DNA of 58,205 nucleotides, taken from NCBI RefSeq assembly GCF_028446585.1, contig NZ_JAPFQL010000057.1:1-58205 (forward strand). Reading direction: 5' to 3'. The notes under the pieces were generated by a model that was not told the origin of the DNA, did not search any database, and saw only the letters and a program-made list of their open reading frames with translations. Positions 1-7,838 of the stretch are shown here, piece by piece (the first letter of the stretch is position 1; every line of letters starts with the position of its first letter). A program made the translations under genes and the position numbers. This DNA comes from Intrasporangium calvum. GTDB lineage: Bacteria > Actinomycetota > Actinomycetes > Actinomycetales > Dermatophilaceae.

Positions 1-70
1 CAGGCGGGAAAGTCGCGCCGCCGATACCGCGGACCCTCCGGGGCCCGCTGGTCTCGGCTTCCACACCGAA

Positions 71-119
71 AGAGCAGCTCGTCCGCTCCGGACACCGGCC
101 CGGGCGGACGAGCTGCTCT
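71..119. terminator. 16-bp perfect inverted repeat, terminator-like
   Basis: Arms at 71-86 and 104-119 pair perfectly over 16 bp around a 17-nt loop. There is no clear T-run. It lies downstream of mscL (minus strand) and probably ends that transcript. The left arm with its flank contains CGAAAGAGCAGCTCG, closely related to the hairpins at 36162-36272 and 45147-45192. Bases 1-70 show no gene. Confidence 0.6.
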
Positions 120-173
120 CGATGGTGCTGCGCTCAGGGCGCTGTGCTGCAGCGCTCGCTCAGCAGCCTGGGA

Positions 174-539
174 TCAGCGGACGCGCAGGGCGTCGCGGAT
201 CTCGGTGAGGAGGATGACCTCCTCCGACGGCGCCTCGGGCTCCGGCTCCTCGCCGCGCTTGCGGCGCTCGGCCAGCTTGTTCATCGGCACGACGACCATG
301 ACGTAGACGGCGAACGCCACGATGACGAAGCTGATCAGTGCCGTGAGGAAAGCACCAACGCTGACGCCGCCGGGCTTCCAGGCCGAGAAGTCCGGGGTGC
401 CGCCGAACCAGCCGATGAGATCCATGATGATCGTCACGAACGCCGTCACGACCGCGGCGAAGGCGGTGCCGATGACGACCGCGACCGCGAGGTCGACGAC
501 GTTGCCCCGCATGAGGAAGTCCTTGAAGCCCTTGACCAT
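174..539 (-). CDS. mscL: Large-conductance mechanosensitive channel MscL
   Basis: Pentameric inner-membrane channel that opens under membrane tension to release solutes during hypo-osmotic shock. The 121-residue product begins MVKGFKDFLMRGNVVDLAVA, the typical MscL N-terminal amphipathic helix and TM1, followed by a periplasmic loop and TM2 (about residues 65-90, FLTALISFVIVAFAVYVMVV), then a charged cytoplasmic helix. I chose the ATG at 539 rather than an upstream in-frame start at 662: the MVKGF start matches the family, and an AAGGGA ribosome site lies 6 nt upstream. Slightly shorter than the usual 130-150 residues. Last gene of the minus-strand run. Confidence 0.95.
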   Translation of the reverse strand: MVKGFKDFLMRGNVVDLAVAVVIGTAFAAVVTAFVTIIMDLIGWFGGTPDFSAWKPGGVSVGAFLTALISFVIVAFAVYVMVVVPMNKLAERRKRGEEPEPEAPSEEVILLTEIRDALRVR

Positions 540-686
540 GGGCAGTCCCTTCAGTTGTTCGGGACCTCCGGCTGGAGGCCTGTCGACTCGCCAACCTAGC
601 GAGGACTGCTCGGGAACTGGGGCAGGCGCGTCCTCGGATTCGTCCGTTTGTCCAATCTTCATTCGATTGGCGTCCGGACGGTGGGA

Positions 687-1475
687 TCAGGAGTTCGGCT
701 GTAGGGCGAGGACGAAGCTCTCCCCGGCACTGAGGGCGCTGAGGTGGGTCGCGATCAACCTCGCCTCGGCCGCTGAGACGGCGACGGTGACGCCCGGCTC
801 GCCGTTCTGGTCCCAGTCGAGCGGGGCGCCGACCGGCCCATCTGCTGTCGCCTCGCCGCCACCTCCGGTCGCCACCCCTGAACCGGAGGCAGCCGAACTG
901 CCGGCCGGCCCGCCCAGGACCGCCAGCACCGGGGCGCCGGACACGACCTGCTCACCGGTGCCGGTGGCATACAGGTCGACCCGACCACCAGCCATGACTC
1001 CGGACAGCGCGATCGCCATGACCGGCACCGTCATGGCGACGCGGCCGTCTGCCCGGCCGGCAAGCAGTCCAGCGCCGGAGAGGCGCTCGTCGGTGATCAC
1101 TCCTCTGGACTCGATCGGGGCCGCGGTCCGGCGCCCCACGACTGCCCCGAGGTCGGCGGCAGCGGACTCGGGGCGTTGGTCCGAGCGCCGGATCTCGACC
1201 CGGACATCGGCAGGCGTGATGACCGCGCCCGCCGCGATGGCCCGGGACGCCACGACCGTGGCCAGGCCCGGCTCGACAGGGCCTCTCGGCCGCACAGCGG
1301 AGAGACCGACGGCGACGGCGAGGCCGACGAGACCGGCGGCGACCCACCGGCGCAACCGGGCGCGCCGGGTGCGTTGCAGCCGAGATCCGGGGCGCGCCCG
1401 CCTGAGCGCAGCACCGCTCGGGGCAGCCCGCAGCGCACTCGGCCGGGCTCGACCGAGAACGGGAAGCAGCCGCAT
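687..1475 (-). CDS. SAF-domain protein (CpaB/RcpC-like)
   Basis: A 262-residue protein with a basic, arginine-rich N-terminus, one membrane segment near residues 45-63 (WVAAGLVGLAVAVGLSAV) and a SAF domain at about 70-140 (SRAIAAGAVITPADV). This domain is shared with Flp-pilus assembly protein CpaB. The C-terminal half has a low-complexity Gly/Ala/Ser stretch. The start codon overlaps the mtnP stop by one base (TGATG), which suggests translational coupling. No pilus genes are nearby, so a pilus role is not supported; SAF proteins of this kind commonly sit beside fmdB and mscL in actinobacteria. Confidence 0.75.
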   Translation of the reverse strand: MRLLPVLGRARPSALRAAPSGAALRRARPGSRLQRTRRARLRRWVAAGLVGLAVAVGLSAVRPRGPVEPGLATVVASRAIAAGAVITPADVRVEIRRSDQRPESAAADLGAVVGRRTAAPIESRGVITDERLSGAGLLAGRADGRVAMTVPVMAIALSGVMAGGRVDLYATGTGEQVVSGAPVLAVLGGPAGSSAASGSGVATGGGGEATADGPVGAPLDWDQNGEPGVTVAVSAAEARLIATHLSALSAGESFVLALQPNS

Positions 1476-2326
1476 CAGGGGAGGGGGAAGGGGAGCGCGA
1501 TGCCGTCGAGGGCGCGCCGGCAGTCGCAGGTGGCCGTCGCGTCGTCCTCATGGGCGGGCAGCTGCCCGATGGCGTCCCGCAGCACGCTCTTGAGGCTCTC
1601 GACGTTCTTGGCGAACACGCGCATCACCTCCTCGTGGGTGACCGACTCGCCACCATCCACGCCGGCGTCGAGGTCGGTGACCATGGCCACGGTCGTGAAG
1701 CAGAGCGCGAGCTCACGGGCGATCGCGGCCTCCGGCATCGTCGTCATGCCGACGATGTCCCAGCCCAGCTGCTGGTGCATGAGGGACTCGGCGCGCGAGG
1801 AGAATCGCGGCCCGTTGATGACGACGAGGGTCCCGCCGGCGACCACCTCGAGCGCGGACACGCGCGCGGCGTCGACGGCGACCTGTCGCCCGTTGGGGCA
1901 GTAGGGGTCGGCGAACCCGACGTGCACGACCTCGCCCTCCCCCTCATAGATGGTGTGCTGCCGTCCCCACGTCCGGTCGACGACCTGGTCCGGGACGACG
2001 ATGGTGCCCGGGCCGTACTCCGGCCGCAGCGACCCGACCGCGCAGGGCGAGAGGATCTGGCGCACGCCGACGGCTCGTAGCGCCCAGAGGTTGGCGCGGT
2101 AGTTGACGCGGTGGGGCTGGTAGCGATGGTCGGTGCCGTGCCGCGCGAGGAACGCGACAGTGCGACCCTCGACCTCGCCGACGACGAGGGGGTCGCTGGG
2201 CGGGCCGAACGGGGTGGTGACGGTCACCGTTTCGTAGTCGTCGAGGAAGTCGTAGAGCCCGGAGCCGCCGATGACTCCGATCTCGGCGGCGACGTCTGAC
2301 GGCGTGAGGGCGGTCTGCGAGGTCAT
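1475..2326 (-). CDS. mtnP: S-methyl-5'-thioadenosine phosphorylase
   Basis: Cleaves methylthioadenosine with phosphate to adenine and 5-methylthioribose-1-phosphate in methionine salvage and polyamine by-product recycling. The 283-residue product has the family phosphate-binding GGSGLYDF near residue 20, ARHGTDHRYQPHRVNYRAN (about 61-79) and the purine-site segment GMTTMPEAAIARE. No Shine-Dalgarno precedes the ATG. Instead a TAGGCT hexamer (2338-2333) ends 6 nt before it, implying a leaderless mRNA. A purine nucleoside phosphorylase specificity cannot be excluded, but the length and motifs fit MtnP. Confidence 0.88.
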   Translation of the reverse strand: MTSQTALTPSDVAAEIGVIGGSGLYDFLDDYETVTVTTPFGPPSDPLVVGEVEGRTVAFLARHGTDHRYQPHRVNYRANLWALRAVGVRQILSPCAVGSLRPEYGPGTIVVPDQVVDRTWGRQHTIYEGEGEVVHVGFADPYCPNGRQVAVDAARVSALEVVAGGTLVVINGPRFSSRAESLMHQQLGWDIVGMTTMPEAAIARELALCFTTVAMVTDLDAGVDGGESVTHEEVMRVFAKNVESLKSVLRDAIGQLPAHEDDATATCDCRRALDGIALPFPLP

Positions 2327-2332
2327 GTCCGC

Positions 2333-2338
2333 AGCCTA
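2333..2338 (-). promoter_or_regulatory. -10 hexamer of leaderless mtnP
   Basis: TAGGCT on the minus strand, separated by 6 nt (GCGGAC) from the ATG at 2326. Spacing places the transcription start at or next to the start codon. Confidence 0.55.
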
Positions 2339-2435
2339 GGTCCGCAGCGGGTCACCACCGGGCCCGACCCAGAGGTTGGGGACGACGACAGCATCCGGCA
2401 AGGGGATGTGGACGACAGTGACCCCTTCGCCGATT

Positions 2436-2475
2436 CGATGTGATCGATCGAGGCACACCTCGATCGATCACATCG
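2436..2475. terminator. 18-bp perfect hairpin
   Basis: Arms 2436-2453 and 2458-2475 are perfectly complementary over 18 bp with a 4-nt CACA loop. It sits between the fmdB-like stop and the mtnP promoter, both on the minus strand, so it probably insulates the two transcripts. No T-run follows. The arm contains repeated ATCGATCG, which makes a protein-binding site possible. Confidence 0.55.
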
Positions 2476-2482
2476 ACTCCCG

Positions 2483-2839
2483 TCAGGAGGGGGTGGAGGC
2501 GGCCGCCGCACCGGACCCCGCGGACCCCGCGGACCCCCCTGAGGCGGCCGGCTTCGCGGCGGTGCTCGTGCCTTCGGTGGTCGTGGCCTGGGCCGGCTTC
2601 GTGTCCCCGCTCTTGGCGTCCGTGCTCTTCGCCGCGGACGCACTCGACCCGCTGCCACTCGCACGTGAGTCGGTCTTGTAGAAGCCGGACCCCTTGAATG
2701 CGATGCCGACCGGGTGGATCACCTTGCGGAGCCGGCCCTCGGCGCACTCTGGGCAGTCGGTGAGCGGGTCGTCGGTGAACGACTGCCGGATGTCGAAGGC
2801 GTGCCCGCACTCGGTGCAGGCGTATGTGTAGGTGGGCAC
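2483..2839 (-). CDS. FmdB-family zinc-ribbon protein
   Basis: A 118-residue protein with a putative regulatory FmdB/CxxC zinc ribbon at its N-terminus: MPTYTYACTECGHAFDIRQS, then CPECAEG. The two CxxC pairs (residues about 8/11 and 29/32) are all present. The segment HPVGIAFKGSGFYKTD is conserved in the family. The C-terminal half (about residue 60 onward) is low-complexity Ser/Ala/Thr and probably disordered. GTG start with GAGG upstream. The molecular function of the family is not established. Confidence 0.88.
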   Translation of the reverse strand: MPTYTYACTECGHAFDIRQSFTDDPLTDCPECAEGRLRKVIHPVGIAFKGSGFYKTDSRASGSGSSASAAKSTDAKSGDTKPAQATTTEGTSTAAKPAASGGSAGSAGSGAAAASTPS

Positions 2840-2847
2840 GGGATACC

Positions 2848-4422
2848 TCAGGTCAGACGTCGGGGGTTCCCACCAAGTCTACGGGCGCGTTCGGAGGCAC
2901 TGTTTCCCCAACCGGCGAGGCGCCCTTCGCGGCTCAGAGCCCTGATCCGCTGCTCCGTTGCCTGGCGGGCGCTCGACGGGGTGACGACGAGGAGCTGGTC
3001 GCCGTGCCGGACCGTCGTGTGCTGCTCGGGCACGAAGCTCTCGCCGCCCCGCACGACGAGGGTGACCATGGCCCCCTTGGGCAGCCGCAGCTCGAAGATG
3101 GCGACGCCGTGCAGCCTGGACTCGTCGCCGACATTGACGGTGAGCACGTCGGCGCCGATCTCGACGAGGGGGGTGCTCTCCAGGGCGACGTCGATCGAGT
3201 GCACCGGCTCGGTGAGGCCGAGGCGCCGCGCGACCCAGGGCAGGGGCGGCGCCTGCACGATGGTGAAGACGACAACGAGGACGAAGACGAGGTCGAACAT
3301 CCAGCCGGTGTTCGGCGTGCCCGCGACGAGGGGAACGGTGGCGAGGACAACGGGCACGGCGCCGCGCAGCCCGGCCCAGGACAGGAACGCCATGTCCCGC
3401 CACGGCATCCGGAACCACACGGTCGACGCGAGCACCGACAGCGGTCGGGCGAGCACGAGCAGGACGAGGCCGATGACGACGGCGTTGCCGAGCTGTTCGT
3501 CGAGGCGCAACGGGTCGGCGAGCAGCCCGAGCAGGACGAACAGGCCGATCTGGGCGATCCAGCCGAGGGCGGTCGCGAAGCTCTGGAACGAGGTGCGGTT
3601 GGGCAGCCCCATGTTGCCGAGGACGAGCGCAGCCAAGTAGGTCGCGAGGAAGCCGGACACGTGAACGGCGGCCCCCGCGGCGTATGCGAGCACGGTGAGG
3701 GTGACGACCCCGATCGAGAACAGCGCGGACGACCCGCCGGCGACGCGTCGCAGGGCCACCCCGCCGAGGTAGCCGACGGCCAGGCCGACCACGGCGCCTC
3801 CGGCCAGCTCGGCGAGCACGGCGCCGAGCAGCTCCCACCACGGCCGCGGCTCGGCGCCGGGCAGGCCCTGCGCGGAGAGGGCCACGACGAGAAGCACGAC
3901 CGGTGCGTCGTTGAAGCCGGCCTCGGCCTCGAGCATGCCGCTCAGCCGGCGGGGGATCGGCACGTTGCGCAGCACGGCGAAGACGGCAGCCGCATCGGTG
4001 GACGCCAGGACGGCGCCGAGGAGCAGGGAGATCGTCCACGACAGGTCGAGCAGGGTGTGCGCGACCGCGGCGACGACGAGCACGGACACGACGACGCCGA
4101 CGGTCGACAGGAGCGCAGCGGGCGCGACCGAGCGGCGGATGTTGCTCCACTTCGTCGTCAGCCCACCCTCGGCGAGGATGAGGACGAGGGCGGCGTAGCC
4201 GAGGACCCGGGTCGTGGACGCGTCGGAGAACTCGATGCCGGCTCCGGCATTGCCGAGCGCGAGACCGATGCCGAGATAGATGAGCAGCGACGGCATCCCC
4301 GATGCCACGGAGAGTCGCACGGCGGCGACGGCGACGAGCAGGACGACGGAGCCGATGAGCAGCACGCGCGTCAGGTCGTCGAGGGTCATCCCCGACGAGG
4401 TGACGGACGTGAGCGCGACCAC
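2848..4422 (-). CDS. NhaP/CvrA-type K+(Na+)/H+ antiporter with C-terminal RCK_C domain
   Basis: A 524-residue monovalent cation/proton antiporter. About 12 membrane segments fill residues 15-390, with the CPA1 signatures GNAGAGIEF and LASTDAAAVFAVLR and the acidic LEAEAGFNDAP loop expected to carry the transport site. A cytoplasmic RCK_C (TrkA-C) domain at about 410-490 suggests ligand regulation. Likely role: K+ or Na+ extrusion and pH/volume homeostasis. The GTG start at 4422 is supported by GAGGAG five bases upstream. A copy of the dispersed repeat lies 41 bp upstream, reading toward this gene. Confidence 0.9.
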   Translation of the reverse strand: MVALTSVTSSGMTLDDLTRVLLIGSVVLLVAVAAVRLSVASGMPSLLIYLGIGLALGNAGAGIEFSDASTTRVLGYAALVLILAEGGLTTKWSNIRRSVAPAALLSTVGVVVSVLVVAAVAHTLLDLSWTISLLLGAVLASTDAAAVFAVLRNVPIPRRLSGMLEAEAGFNDAPVVLLVVALSAQGLPGAEPRPWWELLGAVLAELAGGAVVGLAVGYLGGVALRRVAGGSSALFSIGVVTLTVLAYAAGAAVHVSGFLATYLAALVLGNMGLPNRTSFQSFATALGWIAQIGLFVLLGLLADPLRLDEQLGNAVVIGLVLLVLARPLSVLASTVWFRMPWRDMAFLSWAGLRGAVPVVLATVPLVAGTPNTGWMFDLVFVLVVVFTIVQAPPLPWVARRLGLTEPVHSIDVALESTPLVEIGADVLTVNVGDESRLHGVAIFELRLPKGAMVTLVVRGGESFVPEQHTTVRHGDQLLVVTPSSARQATEQRIRALSREGRLAGWGNSASERARRLGGNPRRLT

Positions 4423-4462
4423 GGCGGCTCCTCAGGGTGGCGGTGACCCCCATCAAACCATT

Positions 4463-4483
4463 CGTATGCCGCTGGGCTCGCTC
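4463..4483 (-). repeat. Dispersed repeat, copy 1
   Basis: Exact core CAGCGGCATACG with the longer GAGCGAGCC flank. Lies in the divergent region between the antiporter and penicillin-acylase genes and reads toward the antiporter. Confidence 0.85.
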
Positions 4484-4533
4484 GCGTCCGGGCGTGGCCC
4501 TCCACGCGTCCCACAGCTCTCCGCCGGGTGGCC

Positions 4534-4539
4534 TAGGCT
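4534..4539 (+). promoter_or_regulatory. -10 hexamer of leaderless acylase gene
   Basis: TAGGCT ends 6 nt before the GTG at 4546; no Shine-Dalgarno is present. Confidence 0.55.
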
Positions 4540-4545
4540 CTTGGC

Positions 4546-7125
4546 GTGCCCCGAGCTCACCTCGCCCGCCGAATCGTCCTGTCGGTCGTCGTCCTGGTCG
4601 TCGTCGCGCTGGTGGCGCTCACGATTCTCGCTGTCTCCACCGTGCGTCGGCCCTTTCCCGAGACGACGGGGGAGCTGGAGGTCGAGGGACTGACGGGGCG
4701 GGTGACGGTCTCGCGCGACGCGCGGGGCGTGCCGACCATCGTCGCGGACACGGCCAACGACCTCTTCCGGGCGCAGGGCTACGTCAGCGCCCAGGACCGT
4801 TTCTTCGAGATGGACCTTCGTCGCCACATCACGGCGGGCCGGCTGTCCGAGCTCGTCGGCGAGGGGGGCATCGAGACCGACCGCGTCATCCGGACGATGG
4901 GCTGGCGGCGCGTCGCCGAGCAGGAGCTGCCGCGCCTGGCCCCGGAGACGCGTCAGTACCTCCAGGCGTACGCAGATGGCGTCAACGCCTACATCAGGCA
5001 GGCGGAGTCACCCGCCGACCTCGCGCTCGAGTACCAGGTGCTCGACTGGAGCGTCCCCGGCTACCGGGTCGAGCCGTGGACGCCGGTCGACTCGCTCGCG
5101 TGGCTCAAGGCCATGGCCTGGGACCTCAAGGCGGACTACGAGGACGAGCTGGCCCGCGCGCGGCTCTCCCGCGGCGGGCGCACGTCGCAGAAGCAGATCG
5201 AGCTGCTCTACCCGCCCTATCCGTTCGACCGCAACCAGCCGATCCTCTCCGAGGAGGACTGGCGCCCGCGTGCGGCGGACGCGCAGCAGGCCGCCTCCGC
5301 CGTCCCCACGTCCCTCCTCAAGGAGGGCCAGAGCGCCTTCGAGGCCGCCGCGGCAGCCGTCGCGGCGATCCCCACGCTCATCGGCGAGGGCGACGGTGTC
5401 GGGTCGAACTCCTGGGTCGTCGCGGGTGACCGCACGACGACGGGCAAGCCGTTGCTGGCCAACGACCCGCATCTGGCCCTCGGCATCCCGAGCGTCTGGA
5501 CCCAGGTCAACCTCCAGTGCCGCACTGTCTCGGCGGAGTGCCCCTTCCAGGTCTCGGGGTTCTCCTTCTCCGGCCTGCCGGGCGTCGTCATCGGCCACAA
5601 CGCCAAGGTGGCCTGGGGCTTCACCAACCTCGGTGCCGACGTGACCGACTTCTACCTCGAGCAGGTCAGCGGTGAGACCTACCTGCGCGACGGCAGCCAG
5701 GTGCCGCTCGAGACCCGCCGCGAGACGATCAAGGTCGCCGGGGGCACCGATGTCGAGATCGTGGTGCGCAGCACCGTGCACGGCCCGGTCCTGTCGGACG
5801 CAGTGCCGGCCATCGCCGAGAGCGGGGACCAGACCGCGGTGCGCGGCGTGGCCCAGTCCAACCGCTACGCCGTCTCCCTCGCGTGGACGGCCCTGACGCC
5901 GACCCGGACCGCCGACGCGATCTTCGCGCTCAACACGGCCACCGGATGGGACGACTTCCGGGATGCCGCATCGCTCTTCGCGGTCCCCGCCCAGAACCTC
6001 GTCTATGCCGACACCGACGGGCACATCGGCTACCAGACCCCCGGCCTCTTCCCGATCCGGCGCTCGGCCACCCCGGGTGCGGTGCCCGGCTCGTGGCCGG
6101 CCCCGGGCTGGGACAGCCAGTGGGACTGGCGCGGCTTCGTGGAGTTCGACGACCTGCCCTACGTCCTCGACCCCACGGAGGGCTTCATCGTCACGGCGAA
6201 CCAGGCCGTGACGTCGAGCCAGCGGCCGTTCCTCACGGCCGTGTGGGACTACGGCTTCCGCGCCGAGCGGATCCGCACCCTGCTCGCCGGGTCCGCGAAG
6301 GTGTCACCGGAGCGGATGAGCCAGATCCAGGGCGACAGCCGCAACACCTTCGCCCCGGTGCTGGTCGAGCACCTGCTCGGCGTCGAGGTGGACGACTTCA
6401 CCGCCCAGGCCCAGCTGCTCCTGCGCGACTGGGACGGGAGCCAGCCGGCGGACAAGACCCGCGACTCGGCGTCGGCCGCCTACTACAACGCCGTGTGGAA
6501 GCACCTCCTCGAATACACCTTCGACGAGCTCCCGCCGGACATGGCGGCCTCCGGGGGCAGCCGGTGGATGCTCGTCCTCGAGCAGTTGCTCAAGGACCCC
6601 AAGAACGCCTGGTGGGACGACAAGACCACCCCGGGTGTCACCGAGGGCTCGGGCGAGATCCTCAAGCGGGCGCTCGTCGACGCGCGCCTCGACCTCGCCC
6701 GCAAGCTCGGCAAGGTGCCCGCGACCTGGCGCTGGGGGCGGCTGCACCAGCTCAACCTCGAGCACCGGGTGCTTGGCACCGAGTCGGCCCCGGAGTTCGT
6801 CCGCGACATCTTCAACCGCGGCGGGATCGAGCTCGGCGGCGGCAACGGCATCGTCAACGCCACGAGCTGGGACGCCTCGAGCTCCGGCTACGAGGTGACG
6901 GCAGGGCCGTCGATGCGGATGGTGGTCGACCTCGCCGACCTCGACCGGTCCCTCTGGGTCAACGCGACGGGCCAGTCCGGCCACGCCTACAACCCGCACT
7001 ACGCCGACCAGATCGACGCCTGGGCCGCCAACGAGCAGTTCCCGTGGCCCTTCACGCTCGAGGCGGCTGCCTCGGCAGCAGAGAACGACCTGACCCTCGT
7101 GCCGCCGGGTCAGCCGACCGGCTGA
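4546..7125 (+). CDS. Penicillin acylase family protein (Ntn hydrolase, S45), membrane-anchored
   Basis: An 859-residue N-terminal-nucleophile hydrolase that would cleave amide bonds of acyl side chains (beta-lactams, acyl-homoserine lactones or other N-acyl compounds; substrate unknown). One membrane anchor at residues 9-30 replaces the usual cleavable signal peptide. An A-domain (about 50-270) precedes the self-processing site GVGSNSWVVAG, where Ser287 would become the catalytic N-terminus of the beta subunit. GNGIVNATSWDASSSGYEV near the C-terminus is also typical. GTG start with a leaderless -10 (TAGGCT). The last 16 bases overlap the convergent cyclo-ligase gene. Confidence 0.9.
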   Translation: MPRAHLARRIVLSVVVLVVVALVALTILAVSTVRRPFPETTGELEVEGLTGRVTVSRDARGVPTIVADTANDLFRAQGYVSAQDRFFEMDLRRHITAGRLSELVGEGGIETDRVIRTMGWRRVAEQELPRLAPETRQYLQAYADGVNAYIRQAESPADLALEYQVLDWSVPGYRVEPWTPVDSLAWLKAMAWDLKADYEDELARARLSRGGRTSQKQIELLYPPYPFDRNQPILSEEDWRPRAADAQQAASAVPTSLLKEGQSAFEAAAAAVAAIPTLIGEGDGVGSNSWVVAGDRTTTGKPLLANDPHLALGIPSVWTQVNLQCRTVSAECPFQVSGFSFSGLPGVVIGHNAKVAWGFTNLGADVTDFYLEQVSGETYLRDGSQVPLETRRETIKVAGGTDVEIVVRSTVHGPVLSDAVPAIAESGDQTAVRGVAQSNRYAVSLAWTALTPTRTADAIFALNTATGWDDFRDAASLFAVPAQNLVYADTDGHIGYQTPGLFPIRRSATPGAVPGSWPAPGWDSQWDWRGFVEFDDLPYVLDPTEGFIVTANQAVTSSQRPFLTAVWDYGFRAERIRTLLAGSAKVSPERMSQIQGDSRNTFAPVLVEHLLGVEVDDFTAQAQLLLRDWDGSQPADKTRDSASAAYYNAVWKHLLEYTFDELPPDMAASGGSRWMLVLEQLLKDPKNAWWDDKTTPGVTEGSGEILKRALVDARLDLARKLGKVPATWRWGRLHQLNLEHRVLGTESAPEFVRDIFNRGGIELGGGNGIVNATSWDASSSGYEVTAGPSMRMVVDLADLDRSLWVNATGQSGHAYNPHYADQIDAWAANEQFPWPFTLEAAASAAENDLTLVPPGQPTG

Positions 7126-7781
7126 CCCGCCCCCGGCCCTCCGGCAGCCGCGGTCCGCACGACCCGGCCGCTCGTCGTGACATACCCGTCGACGAGCGCA
7201 TCGTGCGACTCGCGGGGCAGGTCCGCCTCACTCTGCTCGCCCTCGTGCAGCAGCGTGATCACGGGCGCCGCCGGGTCGCGGTGCCGCAGGGCCCGGTCGT
7301 AGCAGCCGCCGCCCTGGCCCAACCGAGCACCGTGCCGGTCGACGGACAGCCCCGGCGTCACCACGAGATCGCACGTGGCGAGCGCGTCCACCCCCAGCCA
7401 GGGCCGGCCGTCCGCGGAAGGAGGCGCATCCTTCGGGAGGCGCGCGACCGTCGCGTGGTCGCCGACGGTGCCCTCAGCGGCATACGTCCACTGGAGCGAG
7501 AAGTCGTCGAGGACGATGGGCACGATGACCTCGTGACCGGCCGCCAGGAGGGCGGCGATCAGCGGTCCGGTCGGCGGCTCGTCGGGGAGCGACTCGTAGA
7601 CGGCGATCCGCAGGGGATCGTCGGCGCTTTCGGGCACGAAGCGCAGCACCGCGTCAGCGATCGCCTCACCGGCTGCTTCTGCGTCGGTGTCCCGGGCCAG
7701 CGTCGACCTCCGGCGTCGGGCGGCCTGCCGGATCTCGCGTTTCGTGGCGACCGGCTCGTCGGGTGTCTGCTCAACGGCCAT
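7110..7781 (-). CDS. 5-formyltetrahydrofolate cyclo-ligase
   Basis: Converts 5-formyl-THF to 5,10-methenyl-THF using ATP, returning the stored folate to the one-carbon pool. The 223-residue product has the N-terminal KREIRQAARRRR segment that binds ATP phosphates and the C-terminal signature LGQGGGCYDRAL (usual form GxGxGYYDR, with Cys replacing one Tyr). I chose the ATG at 7781 because GAGAGGAG lies upstream. The open frame continues far upstream opposite the next gene, but that extension is not coding. A dispersed-repeat copy lies within it and encodes TYAAE. Confidence 0.9.
   Translation of the reverse strand: MAVEQTPDEPVATKREIRQAARRRRSTLARDTDAEAAGEAIADAVLRFVPESADDPLRIAVYESLPDEPPTGPLIAALLAAGHEVIVPIVLDDFSLQWTYAAEGTVGDHATVARLPKDAPPSADGRPWLGVDALATCDLVVTPGLSVDRHGARLGQGGGCYDRALRHRDPAAPVITLLHEGEQSEADLPRESHDALVDGYVTTSGRVVRTAAAGGPGAGQPVG
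7473..7486 (+). repeat. Dispersed repeat, copy 2 (intragenic)
   Basis: Exact core CAGCGGCATACG inside the cyclo-ligase gene, antisense to it. The gene reads it as TYAAEG. Confidence 0.75.
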
Positions 7782-7826
7782 TGCCGCTCCTCTCGTGCTG
7801 CTCCCGGGCGCGCATGCGGTCCATCG

Positions 7827-7832
7827 TAAGGT
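7827..7832 (+). promoter_or_regulatory. -10 hexamer of leaderless UGPase-Glp gene
   Basis: TAAGGT ends 6 nt (GACCCC) before the ATG at 7839; no Shine-Dalgarno. Confidence 0.55.
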
Positions 7833-7838
7833 GACCCC

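Noticed and set aside
687-1475. Start of a Flp-pilus cluster
   Set aside because: Only the SAF protein is present; no prepilin, ATPase or TadB/C genes occur in the window.
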